NCBI GenBank assembly: GCA_019594235.1
Contig: JAFDTG010000014.1
Span: 1 to 20,660 of the forward strand
Reading direction: 5' to 3'
DNA: 20,660 nucleotides
Source: Candidatus Saliniplasma halalkaliphilum
GTDB lineage: Archaea > Thermoplasmatota > Thermoplasmata > Halarchaeoplasmatales > Halarchaeoplasmataceae
Below, piece after piece: positions 1 to 7,762 of this stretch. Below the pieces are notes generated by a model, which worked only from the letters and a program-made list of their open reading frames with translations, had not been told where the DNA came from and made no database searches. The position numbers were made by a program, and so were the translations under genes. Position 1 is the first letter of the stretch; the number at the start of each line of letters is the position of its first letter.

Positions 1-1130
1 ATGACATTGATATTTTTTTCTTTAGCGATATCGATGATACCTGCTATTTGACCGGGACCGGGATCCTCTCCTTCGATCTCGATAGCAAGCTGCTCCAGGC
101 CGTAGTCGTCAGCGAAGTAGCCCATCGATGGATGGTATATCAAAAATTTCTCTCCATGGTAAGGTTCCATCTTATCTCTGATTTCTTGATGTAAGTCTTG
201 AAGTTCAGTGATATATTCCTCAGCATTTTCGCTGTACAAATCCTCGTTGTCAGGGTCGATCTCCACGATTTCAGAGACAAGATATTCTATCATCTTTTCA
301 GCTTTGTTTAGAGATAGCCAAGTATGTGGATCGGCTCCCTCATCGTGATCATGAGAAGTCAAAGAAGGAGTTTCGAGTATCATGTTCTGTTTTTCCTCGC
401 TTACGAATACACTTATCGATGGAGTTTCGTATAGTAAATCATCGTGGTGCCATAATTGGAAAACGATCCTTGTATTACCCTCATCTTCACCAATTATATG
501 CACGTGATCGGTGTGCTCCTTGAAGCTAACTATACCTTCATTCGCACCATCAACCAAATCTACCTTTAGCTCATGATGGCCATCTAGCTCAACATCGTGT
601 CCATGTTTATCTTCTATATTCGCACCTAGAGACAGGTGTTCTCCCAATGTGACTTCTGGCAGACTTCCGTGCCAATGTTCTGAATGCACATAAGCGGTAA
701 CTTCATCGGTACTCCTATCGATTATCTCGAATTTTTGGATTTCATGTTCTTGACTTTCACCGAAATGCCTGAGATTTATGGCTTGACTAGCATCAACGAC
801 CTCCATATCTGGATTCTGATCCATCATGTTGTCCATGTATCGTTCTTCGAATTCAATCCCAGAACCCAGTTTGAAATATATATCTGCCTTACTCAATTCC
901 TGCATCAATCCTGGGTTGGGCTCGTAAGTATGGGGATCCTCCCCAGGAGGAACCATAACTACTACCTTTACATTGTCCCCACCTATGTTCTCCACCCATT
1001 CCCTTTGTGGTGGTATCGTTACAGCGACTACTAAATCATATTCACCATCATCATCTTCTAAACAACCAACAGCAAACGTAGAAACCAACATCAAACTAAT
1101 CATCAATATTATCAATTTTTTCTTCTTCAT
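1..1130 (-). CDS. ZnuA-type metal ABC transporter substrate-binding lipoprotein with inserted His-rich domain (3' end off window)
   Basis: Only 376 codons are visible and the C-terminus lies beyond the left edge. The protein starts with a Lys-rich, hydrophobic signal peptide ending in VGC (Cys23), so it is probably lipid-anchored outside the membrane, where it would capture Zn(II) or Mn(II) for an ABC permease. The cluster 9 (ZnuA/TroA) hallmarks are present: DPHTYEPNP (His67), DPHTWL (His269) and YHPSMGYF (His333); the fourth, acidic ligand should lie past the edge. Between the first two ligands, where ZnuA normally has a short His-rich loop, residues about 128-247 form an extra Ig-like beta-rich domain with about 14 histidines. 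The start follows a strong GAGGTGA Shine-Dalgarno that overlaps the stop of the upstream regulator gene (11 nt gap), so the two are probably one operon. The family call is firm; the metal is inferred. Confidence 0.9.
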   Translation of the reverse strand, partial: MKKKKLIILMISLMLVSTFAVGCLEDDDGEYDLVVAVTIPPQREWVENIGGDNVKVVVMVPPGEDPHTYEPNPGLMQELSKADIYFKLGSGIEFEERYMDNMMDQNPDMEVVDASQAINLRHFGESQEHEIQKFEIIDRSTDEVTAYVHSEHWHGSLPEVTLGEHLSLGANIEDKHGHDVELDGHHELKVDLVDGANEGIVSFKEHTDHVHIIGEDEGNTRIVFQLWHHDDLLYETPSISVFVSEEKQNMILETPSLTSHDHDEGADPHTWLSLNKAEKMIEYLVSEIVEIDPDNEDLYSENAEEYITELQDLHQEIRDKMEPYHGEKFLIYHPSMGYFADDYGLEQLAIEIEGEDPGPGQIAGIIDIAKEKNINV

Positions 1131-1141
1131 TTTCTTTCACC

Positions 1142-1609
1142 TCATTTACCGAACTCTCTTCTTATCCAATGACATTCCTCTAGATCATCTGGTTCGTATG
1201 GAGGATCTAAACAGAGACCGCACTCACATTCTAGATATTCACGATAATTCTTATCGATCCTATCCATCATCTTATCACTAACGATGGGCCCCAACCTACT
1301 GGACTCTCTGCAGGCTTCATCGAAGTCCATCCCCAAAGATTCTTGAAGGAACTTTTCAAGCAGGTGATGGCGTTTGATATCCTCTTCAACTATATCCACA
1401 CCATCGCCGTTTAGAATCAACCCTTCTTTAGACAAGTATTCCCCCAAACCTTGACTTTCCAGACGTCGCATCTTTTGGAGTGCACCTACTCGGCTCACAT
1501 CCATATCCTTTGCCAACTCTGCAGGACCTACGGGCCTTTTGTAGCCCTCCTTCAAGTAGATAGCTCTGATGTACTTACGATCTCTTTCGGTCAGGGACTT
1601 CTTCCTCAT
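1142..1609 (-). CDS. DtxR/MntR-family transcriptional regulator with degenerate metal site
   Basis: A 155-residue protein with an N-terminal winged HTH (about 5-65) and a DtxR-type dimerisation domain (about 75-120, RHHLLEKFL and SDKMMDRI). This family normally represses metal-uptake genes when bound to Mn or Fe. By eye alignment the usual ligands are missing: the helix-1 Asp/Glu of MntR align with Lys12 and Arg15, and the usual C/ExxEH motif reads SRLGP (Gly107, Pro108 in place of Glu-His). His81 is kept. The C-terminal tail instead carries Cys128, Cys130, Cys133, Cys146 and His147, a possible different zinc site. There is no SH3-like third domain. It lies directly upstream of the znuA-like gene and divergently from the ccdA-like gene, so it probably controls one or both. 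Start ATG is 2 nt from an inverted repeat, suggesting autoregulation. Confidence 0.85.
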   Translation of the reverse strand: MRKKSLTERDRKYIRAIYLKEGYKRPVGPAELAKDMDVSRVGALQKMRRLESQGLGEYLSKEGLILNGDGVDIVEEDIKRHHLLEKFLQESLGMDFDEACRESSRLGPIVSDKMMDRIDKNYREYLECECGLCLDPPYEPDDLEECHWIRREFGK

Positions 1610-1611
1610 AA

Positions 1612-1630
1612 CGTTAAGTAGTGGTTAACG
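1612..1630. promoter_or_regulatory. Inverted repeat, candidate DtxR-family operator
   Basis: A perfect 6-bp inverted repeat, CGTTAA-N7-TTAACG, lies between a minus-strand TATA-like box (about 1633-1644) and the regulator's start codon at 1609, over the expected transcription start. A bound dimer here would block transcription of the regulator and lipoprotein genes. Function is inferred from position and symmetry only. Confidence 0.5.
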
Positions 1631-1632
1631 AA

Positions 1633-1644
1633 CATAAAAAGTTT
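1633..1644 (-). promoter_or_regulatory. Predicted TATA box for the regulator-lipoprotein operon
   Basis: On the minus strand this reads AAACTTTTTATG. It is centred about 28 nt upstream of the ATG at 1609, implying a leaderless or near-leaderless transcript, which agrees with the absence of a Shine-Dalgarno before this start. Confidence 0.45.
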
Positions 1645-1660
1645 ACCCTCTAGAACCACC

Positions 1661-1671
1661 AAAATATAAAT
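1661..1671 (+). promoter_or_regulatory. Predicted TATA box for the thioredoxin-CcdA gene
   Basis: AAAATATAAAT preceded by CCACC (BRE-like) sits about 30 nt before the ATG at 1697. It shares the 87-bp divergent intergenic region with the regulator's promoter, so the two directions may be co-regulated. Confidence 0.5.
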
Positions 1672-1696
1672 ATCAATAGTCGGTTATGTAGTATAA

Positions 1697-2893
1697 ATGA
1701 AAATCCGCTTTTCACCTCGATATAAATTACTCATTTCGTTATTCCTGATATTCTTACTTTTAACATTACCAACATCTAGTGCAGTTCAACCTGCTTCTGA
1801 TTTTACCGTTCCTACTACATCAAATGATGATTTCACTCTATCCGAACAGCAGGAACCTGTAGTTTTAGAATTCATGACTCCTCTCTGCATTCAATGTAGG
1901 GAAGTCGAGGAGAACTTGAAAGACCTGCATCCAGAATATGGGGACGAATTCACTTTTCTTTCCATCGATATAGATAGTAATCCCATCGATTATTTAAAAG
2001 ATTTAAAGGAAGGCCGAAACATACCATGGGAATTAGCCAGTGGTGATGCTGACTTGTTCTCAACCTACCAGGGAACCGTCGTCCCTATATTGGTCATCAT
2101 CGATTCAGAGGGCTATATCACATACGAGAGAAGAGGTGTTCCTTCAAAAAACGAATTGTCAAGAGAGTTCGATAAAGTTTTGGAAGGAACCGCTGAAAGA
2201 TTAGATCTTAGAGAATATGGTATCTACACAATTGCGATCCTTGGAGGATTTGCATCGTTCTTCTCACCGTGTTCGTTTCCACTACTACCTTCTTACGTGG
2301 CATATTACATAAGACCTGATGGAAAAAATAAAAAGCAAACCGGTCTTTCAATGGGTCTAAAAGCGTCTCTTGGTATAGTCATGGTATTTGGAATAATAGG
2401 CGCGATAGCAGTCAGTGGGGGAAGATGGTTAGCGGAGTACATACCTTACCTGGAATTGATAGTCGGAATATTGATTTTGATACTCGGTATATTTATTCTT
2501 TCGAACATCGATATCGGTGGACATCTTTCGAAAAATCTAAAAACGTTAAAAGATAGATTAAAAATGAATTCTAGCAAAAATAGTAACGATTCTTCACCCT
2601 TCTTCTACGGTCTCGGTTACGGAGCTTCATCTGCAGGATGTACCGCCCCGGTTTTCATAGCGGTGATATTATCATCATGGTTATCCCAGGGTATCCAGGG
2701 CGCCATAATAGTACTGCTGCTTTATCTGATAACCATGTCGATGCTAATGATCATATTCTCCCTGATAACCGTGCGCTTCAAAAATGTTTTACAAAGAGAA
2801 CTTAGTGAAGCTTCTTTATGGATTAGCAGAATTTCTGGAATTGTTCTAGTTATAGCGGGTTCGTACCTGGTCTATAGTTTTATCATACTTTAA
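1697..2893 (+). CDS. Thioredoxin-like domain fused to CcdA/DsbD-type thiol-disulfide transmembrane protein
   Basis: 398 residues. A signal/anchor segment (about 10-28) is followed by an extracytoplasmic thioredoxin fold (about 35-165) with the redox motif CIQC (Cys64, Cys67) and the cis-proline loop TVVP (Pro130). The rest (about 172-398) is a six-helix CcdA/DsbD membrane domain with its two conserved cysteines, Cys192 in PCSFP and Cys315 in AGCTAP. The protein should carry reducing equivalents from cytoplasmic thioredoxin across the membrane to the attached outer thioredoxin, to reduce secreted disulfides or support metalloprotein or cytochrome maturation. In DsbD the thioredoxin domain is at the C-terminus; here it is at the N-terminus. 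It is divergent from the metal-regulator operon, and its stop is 3 bp from the stop of the convergent NosD-like gene. Family assignment is firm; the client is unknown. Confidence 0.9.
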   Translation: MKIRFSPRYKLLISLFLIFLLLTLPTSSAVQPASDFTVPTTSNDDFTLSEQQEPVVLEFMTPLCIQCREVEENLKDLHPEYGDEFTFLSIDIDSNPIDYLKDLKEGRNIPWELASGDADLFSTYQGTVVPILVIIDSEGYITYERRGVPSKNELSREFDKVLEGTAERLDLREYGIYTIAILGGFASFFSPCSFPLLPSYVAYYIRPDGKNKKQTGLSMGLKASLGIVMVFGIIGAIAVSGGRWLAEYIPYLELIVGILILILGIFILSNIDIGGHLSKNLKTLKDRLKMNSSKNSNDSSPFFYGLGYGASSAGCTAPVFIAVILSSWLSQGIQGAIIVLLLYLITMSMLMIIFSLITVRFKNVLQRELSEASLWISRISGIVLVIAGSYLVYSFIIL

Positions 2894-2896
2894 AAC

Positions 2897-4672
2897 TCAG
2901 TGAACGTTCCACATCACACTATCATCCCCCGAGTTGTGGATCCAGTAACCGCTTCCCCTTTTTAAGATCACTTCACCAGGTTCAATATATTCGATAAAAT
3001 ATTCCCTAGAACCATTATAAATTCCCACCGCGTCAACTTCACTCGGTAACTCACTTTCAGAAACATCATTCATAGCTGCGATGCCGACCATGTTCCAACC
3101 TGGTTCTAACTCCACTAAAGTTCTAGTTGGAACAACACCTGTTAAATTCAACTCTTGCTGCTCTTGAACGTTTACCCAGAAGCCCATACTCCGTTCAAGT
3201 GTTATCGGTTCGTTAAAATGATCTTCTCTACCGGGAACGAAGCTCAACCAACGGTCGTCTTCACTAGAATAATACATGACTTTTTCATAATCTACGGTTG
3301 ATAACAGTTCATCCAACTCAACTTCTCCCATTTCGATGCCGAATGAAACGAAATTCCATCCACCTGAATCGTTATTCAGTTCGATAACATTATTCGACTT
3401 CACAACTTCATCCATCAAAGGTTCGGAGTCTAGACCGTGATAACCGTATCCGTTATCATCGGAAGGATGTGGAATCTCGGTATCACCTACTCCATCTTCT
3501 GCCGTTCTACCTCCACTACCGTCATCATCTCCACCGTAGTCACTCCAATGATTTCCATTTCCCAATCCATCTGACCACGAATTGTCCTTAGAAGATCCAT
3601 CTACTGAATGAACCTGGAACGTATTGTTTACAAAATTGTTATGATGGAACGTATTGTTCTCTGAGTTGAACATATCTACTCCCCGGTAATTCTTTCTAAG
3701 ATCGTTGCCATATATAGTGTTGTTAGATGAGGAAGCAAGGGTGACACCGCTTTCAACATTAGAAAGATCATTATGCCTGATCGAAAATCCTGAACAATTT
3801 ACAAGTATTATCTGTCCGGATATGAATTCTAAATCAACATCTGAATTATCGATGTAGTATTCCAATGACCCATCACCTACCTGATTCCCGTAAATCTCAT
3901 GTGTATTCCAACCTTCTCTAACATCACTCTCTAAGTTGAGACCATCGCCCAGGGTGTTGTTAACAAATCTACTGCGAACAGATTCGAAAATATAAGCACC
4001 TCTTTCGTTATCGGTAAAATTATTATCCAAAACACTTACATCGTCAGATCTGCTCAAATAAATTGAGTGATATCCAGAAGATGAAACAAAATTACCGCTA
4101 AAAGTGGAATTCTGAGAACCTGATACTCGTATACCCTGTTGCTCTGAACCGCTGACGGTACAATCTTTCATCAAGTTACTACTGTCTTGATAAAACAATA
4201 TGCCTGTAGAACAATTTTCTATTGTAGAATTCATAAGCGAGTTAGATTTACTTTGAAAAAATACTACTCCTTTACCGCTTTCAGATACGTGAATACTGTT
4301 CAGAGAATTACTATTCCCTACGACCTCTATTCCGACTTTGGACTGCTCCACAGAGATATTGCCGATATAGCAATCATCCGCTTCCACTTTAACTCCGTAA
4401 GACTCACCACTTATCACTACACCTTCTTCTCCTTCCAATGTCAATGATTTATCGATCAACACATCCTCCTCATAAAGTCCTGATAAAACCTGTATCTCAT
4501 CTCCCGGTTCAGCTTTATCTACGGCCTCCTGGATTTTAAGGTGATCTCCTTCACCTCCAGCATCTACGATCAATACATCACCTGAAGTTTCCATGGGGAT
4601 TACAGTAAATGTTGATACAATTAACGATATTGTAAGCAGTACCGTCCAAAGCGTTCTTCCATTAATATCCAT
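2897..4672 (-). CDS. NosD-like secreted right-handed beta-helix protein with tandem C-terminal GWN domains
   Basis: 591 residues with an N-terminal signal segment (about 8-30). Residues about 33-355 contain repeated N-N-T/S beta-helix rungs, starting with the typical IQEAVDKAEPGDEI segment that opens NosD/CASH proteins. Residues about 360-420 hold the NosD tail (NSWSDGLGNGNHWSDY, an Asp/Gly-rich stretch, then PLM). Two related modules follow, beginning GWNFVSF (439) and GWNMVG (525), each ending in G-F/Y-W-V/I; the last three residues are NVH. There is no C-terminal membrane anchor, so it is probably secreted. Many Asn-X-Ser/Thr sites could be N-glycosylated. It could bind or modify surface polysaccharide, but no catalytic residues are recognised. 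A role in nitrous oxide reductase maturation is not implied. No Shine-Dalgarno precedes the start. Confidence 0.85.
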   Translation of the reverse strand: MDINGRTLWTVLLTISLIVSTFTVIPMETSGDVLIVDAGGEGDHLKIQEAVDKAEPGDEIQVLSGLYEEDVLIDKSLTLEGEEGVVISGESYGVKVEADDCYIGNISVEQSKVGIEVVGNSNSLNSIHVSESGKGVVFFQSKSNSLMNSTIENCSTGILFYQDSSNLMKDCTVSGSEQQGIRVSGSQNSTFSGNFVSSSGYHSIYLSRSDDVSVLDNNFTDNERGAYIFESVRSRFVNNTLGDGLNLESDVREGWNTHEIYGNQVGDGSLEYYIDNSDVDLEFISGQIILVNCSGFSIRHNDLSNVESGVTLASSSNNTIYGNDLRKNYRGVDMFNSENNTFHHNNFVNNTFQVHSVDGSSKDNSWSDGLGNGNHWSDYGGDDDGSGGRTAEDGVGDTEIPHPSDDNGYGYHGLDSEPLMDEVVKSNNVIELNNDSGGWNFVSFGIEMGEVELDELLSTVDYEKVMYYSSEDDRWLSFVPGREDHFNEPITLERSMGFWVNVQEQQELNLTGVVPTRTLVELEPGWNMVGIAAMNDVSESELPSEVDAVGIYNGSREYFIEYIEPGEVILKRGSGYWIHNSGDDSVMWNVH

Positions 4673-4709
4673 TCAAACACATCGATGGCCACGGCAACTA
4701 AGAAGGGTT

Positions 4710-4723
4710 TATAAAATTTTATA
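4710..4723. promoter_or_regulatory. Palindromic TATA element in the divergent NosD/aRF1 intergenic region
   Basis: The 14-bp perfect palindrome TATAAAATTTTATA lies 38-51 nt upstream of the NosD-like ATG at 4672. It probably serves as that gene's TATA box. A symmetric TATA could fire in both directions, but aRF1 has its own better-placed box. Confidence 0.45.
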
Positions 4724-4751
4724 CGATAACACTCTCCTGGCACTACGAAAC

Positions 4752-4762
4752 CTTTTTAATAC
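4752..4762 (+). promoter_or_regulatory. Predicted TATA box for the aRF1-argS operon
   Basis: CTTTTTAATAC lies about 39 nt before the ATG at 4796, predicting a leader of roughly 10-15 nt. No clear Shine-Dalgarno is present before the start. Confidence 0.4.
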
Positions 4763-4795
4763 CCCTATTCTTCTAAACAATCGGTCCGATTTCAA

Positions 4796-6019
4796 ATGGA
4801 GATGTCAAAACGTCAGGAATACGATTTCAAGAAAGCCTTGGAAAAGATCAAAGAGATGAAAGGTAGAGGTACAGAACTTATTTCACTATACATCCCTCCA
4901 GATAAACAGATATCCGATGCAGTTGCTTATCTCAAAGAGGAGATGTCAGAGAGTTCGAATATAAAGTCTAAATCGACCAGAAAGCATGTCCAAAGTGCTT
5001 TGAAATCAATACTTTCCAAATTAAAATATTTCAAAGAACCACCTAAGAATGGTGTAGTTTTCTTCGTGGGTCACGTTTCAGCAACTGGTGATCAAACCGA
5101 TATGGTCTCAGAAGCCGTAGAACCGCCTAGACCTATCGAGACTTTCCTATACAGATGCGACTCAGAGTTCTACGTAGAACCTCTGAAAAAGATGATGGGG
5201 GAGAAAAAGAAATACGGCTTAATAGTCGTGGATAGGAGTGAAGCCACCATCGGTTTGCTCCACGGTAAAAAGGTTGAAACGTTAAAGAATATCCAATCAC
5301 TGATACCTAGTAAGCACTCTAAAGGTGGTCAGTCCGCTCAAAGGTTCGAAAGACTCATCGAAGGAGCAGCACACAACTACTTTAAGAAGCTCGGAGATTT
5401 GGCCAATAAGTTGCTTCTGAACGAAGATCTCGAGGGAGTTATCGTTGGGGGACCTGGAAGGACCAAAGAGGAGTTCGTGGAAGGAGATTATCTACATCAC
5501 GAACTAAAAAACAACGTTATCGATACGTTCAATACCGGTTACACCGACGAGTACGGTCTAAAAGAGTTGATGCAGAAAGCTCAGGATACTCTTTCAGAAC
5601 TCGTTGTGATGGAAGAAAAAAAATTGATCAACCACCTCATGGAAGAGATCAAAAAACCCAACGGAGGGTTGGCAGCATATGGAGAAGAGGAAGTTGAACG
5701 TGCTTTACAGCTTGGAGCCGTTGACACCTTACTGATCTCAGAAGGACTGAATAAAGAACATATAATAGTTGACTGTCCTGAATGCGGGTACGAAAACGAC
5801 CACATCGTAAAATCCAATAAAAAGAAAGAGATGGATTGCCCTGAATGCAGCGCTCCTTTAGAGATCTCCGAAAGAAGAGACGTTGTAGATGAACTCTATG
5901 AAAGGGCGGAACAAGTGGGTTCTGATGTTGAACTCATATCTGATGAATCAGAAGAGGGTAAATTGCTTCTCGATGCATTCGGAGGTTTAGCAGCAATACT
6001 TAGATTTAGAATTTCGTGA
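4796..6019 (+). CDS. prf1: Archaeal peptide chain release factor 1 (aRF1)
   Basis: 407 residues, the usual length for the family. It recognises all three stop codons in the ribosomal A site and triggers peptidyl-tRNA hydrolysis. Domain 1 (about 1-135) carries the stop-codon reading motifs NIKS (55-58) and YRCDSEF (YxCxxxF, 119-125). Domain 2 has the catalytic GGQ loop (177-179, SKGGQSAQRF). Domain 3 contains two CPEC pairs (Cys327/330 and Cys348/351), forming the zinc mini-domain common in archaeal aRF1. The start may instead be the in-frame ATG 6 nt downstream (MSKRQEYD). It is followed after 10 nt by argS, forming a translation operon. All key motifs are intact. Confidence 0.97.
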   Translation: MEMSKRQEYDFKKALEKIKEMKGRGTELISLYIPPDKQISDAVAYLKEEMSESSNIKSKSTRKHVQSALKSILSKLKYFKEPPKNGVVFFVGHVSATGDQTDMVSEAVEPPRPIETFLYRCDSEFYVEPLKKMMGEKKKYGLIVVDRSEATIGLLHGKKVETLKNIQSLIPSKHSKGGQSAQRFERLIEGAAHNYFKKLGDLANKLLLNEDLEGVIVGGPGRTKEEFVEGDYLHHELKNNVIDTFNTGYTDEYGLKELMQKAQDTLSELVVMEEKKLINHLMEEIKKPNGGLAAYGEEEVERALQLGAVDTLLISEGLNKEHIIVDCPECGYENDHIVKSNKKKEMDCPECSAPLEISERRDVVDELYERAEQVGSDVELISDESEEGKLLLDAFGGLAAILRFRIS

Positions 6020-6029
6020 GGATAGGAAT

Positions 6030-7724
6030 ATGGGTTATATACTCGATGAATTTGAGAATGAAATAATCCGGGAGATTAAAAATACTTTAGATTTAGATAC
6101 AAAGATAGATATCCCTCTGGAGATCCCAGACGAGGAAAGAGGGGATTTCGCGTTACCGTGCTTCATATTTTCAAAACACTTAAAAAAATCACCTGATCAC
6201 ATTGCCAAAAATCTTGTAGAAAATATCAAATTAGAGTTAGGAACTGCTGAACAGGCAGGGCCTTATGTAAACTTTAAACTCGACAATAGACGATTGGTTA
6301 AAGAAACAATCGAGAAATGTCTAGAATACAAAGAATCTTATGGAAAATACCCGAACAAGGATGAGAAGATTACACTTGAGCATACAAGTGCGAATCCCAA
6401 CGGACCACTACACGTTGGAAGAGCAAGAAATCCAATTATCGGTGACACCCTGGTAAGGGTGTACGAGAAGATGGGATTCGAAGTCGAACGCCAATATTTT
6501 GTAAACGATATCGGTAGGCAGATGGCTATCTTTACTTGGGGAAGTTTGAATATAGATGAGGATGGACTCCCAGAACCTGAACGAGATAAAATTGATTATC
6601 ATATGGTTAGGTATTATCAAAAAGCTAATTCTCTGCTTGAAGAGAACCCTGATATCGAAGACGAGGTTCGGGGTATCATACACGCAATGGAGCAGGGAGA
6701 CGAAGATATCTTAAAAGTATTCAGGAGAAATGCTGAGAAGGTCCTAGAAGGTGTTACCGGATCCCTGAAAAGACTTAACATCCACTTGAATAGTTTCAAG
6801 AACGAGTCTGATTTTGTAGTCGATGGTTCTGTCGATGAATTGATCAGTAAAATGGATAAGACTGAATACTGTGAAAGAGAAGATGGTGCCCTTTTCTTCG
6901 AAAAAGAAGGAAGGAGAACCTTCCTTACACGAGACGACGGTACCAACCTTTATCCTGCAAGGGATCTGGCGTATCACGTATGGAAAGCAGAAAGAGCAGA
7001 TTCTCTTCTAAACGTTTTGGGTGAAGACCATAAATTGCATGGAGAATTCCTTAGAAACGCCCTCAACGCACTAGATATCGATCCTATACCCGAAATAGTT
7101 TTCTATTCATTTGTGAGCTTTGAAGGGCAGGAGATGTCTACACGTAAGGGTATTTACGTGACCTTAGATGATCTCATGGATACAGCCCAAGAAAAGGCTA
7201 GGGATGAAATATTGAAAAGAAGAGACGACCTATCCGACCAGGAAATAGAAGAGATCTCCGAGAAAGTCGGTATGGGGGCGGTCAGATTCAATATCATAAA
7301 AGTTCAACCTGAAAAGCCTATAGATTTTAAGTGGGAAGAAGCGCTTAATTTCCAGGGCGATACTGGACCGTTCATACAATATACCTATGCTAGAAGCTGT
7401 GGAATTTTAAATAAATCTGATGAGGAAATTACTCTAGAAAAAGTGGACTTAAGTAAATTAAAAGAGGAAGGGGAAATCAAACTGATCAAAACCATGGCTA
7501 AGTTCCCTAAGTTGTTAAGTGGAGTTCAAAAGCAGAATTCGCCTCATAGATTAGCAAAGTATGGTCTAGAACTGGCATCTGAGTTCAATCAGTTTTACAG
7601 AGATCATCACGTTTTAAAATCTAGAAATAAAAAGAAAGAGAGAATCTTACTGGTTACCGCTTACAAATATGTTTTAAAAAGTTTACTTGATACGTTAGGC
7701 ATCGATGCTCCGGAATCAATGTGA
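6030..7724 (+). CDS. argS: Arginyl-tRNA synthetase
   Basis: 564 residues. Cytoplasmic class I synthetase that charges tRNA-Arg with arginine. Domains in order: N-terminal Add-1 (about 1-100), Rossmann catalytic core with the HIGH equivalent HVGR (128-131, within SANPNGPLHVGRARN) and the KMSK equivalent MSTRKG (369-374), and a C-terminal DALR anticodon-binding domain (about 450-564). GDTGPFIQYTYAR, the typical ArgRS stretch before the DALR domain, is present. A GAGGATAGGA Shine-Dalgarno spans the end of aRF1, 10 nt upstream, so the two are probably co-transcribed. The gene is complete and shows nothing unusual. Confidence 0.97.
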   Translation: MGYILDEFENEIIREIKNTLDLDTKIDIPLEIPDEERGDFALPCFIFSKHLKKSPDHIAKNLVENIKLELGTAEQAGPYVNFKLDNRRLVKETIEKCLEYKESYGKYPNKDEKITLEHTSANPNGPLHVGRARNPIIGDTLVRVYEKMGFEVERQYFVNDIGRQMAIFTWGSLNIDEDGLPEPERDKIDYHMVRYYQKANSLLEENPDIEDEVRGIIHAMEQGDEDILKVFRRNAEKVLEGVTGSLKRLNIHLNSFKNESDFVVDGSVDELISKMDKTEYCEREDGALFFEKEGRRTFLTRDDGTNLYPARDLAYHVWKAERADSLLNVLGEDHKLHGEFLRNALNALDIDPIPEIVFYSFVSFEGQEMSTRKGIYVTLDDLMDTAQEKARDEILKRRDDLSDQEIEEISEKVGMGAVRFNIIKVQPEKPIDFKWEEALNFQGDTGPFIQYTYARSCGILNKSDEEITLEKVDLSKLKEEGEIKLIKTMAKFPKLLSGVQKQNSPHRLAKYGLELASEFNQFYRDHHVLKSRNKKKERILLVTAYKYVLKSLLDTLGIDAPESM

Positions 7725-7726
7725 AA

Positions 7727-7755
7727 AATAATTAAAAAAATAAAGGGTTTTTTAT
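7727..7755. terminator. Bidirectional T-rich terminator between argS and the PKD protein gene
   Basis: An A7 run (7734-7740, T7 on the minus strand) and a T6 run (7748-7753) lie in the 38-bp convergent gap. Positions 7729-7750 are nearly repeated at 19978-20004, again just after a minus-strand gene. Archaeal termination uses such T-runs. Confidence 0.55.
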
Positions 7756-7762
7756 TGGTGTT

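Noticed and set aside
684..1281. Plus-strand open frames over the lipoprotein and regulator genes
   Set aside because: The minus strand encodes clear ZnuA and DtxR-family proteins here; the plus-strand translations have no recognisable features.
2897..4672. Nitrous oxide reductase maturation (NosD) function
   Set aside because: The similarity is to the beta-helix repeat and tail only; no nosZ, nosF or nosY-like gene is nearby.
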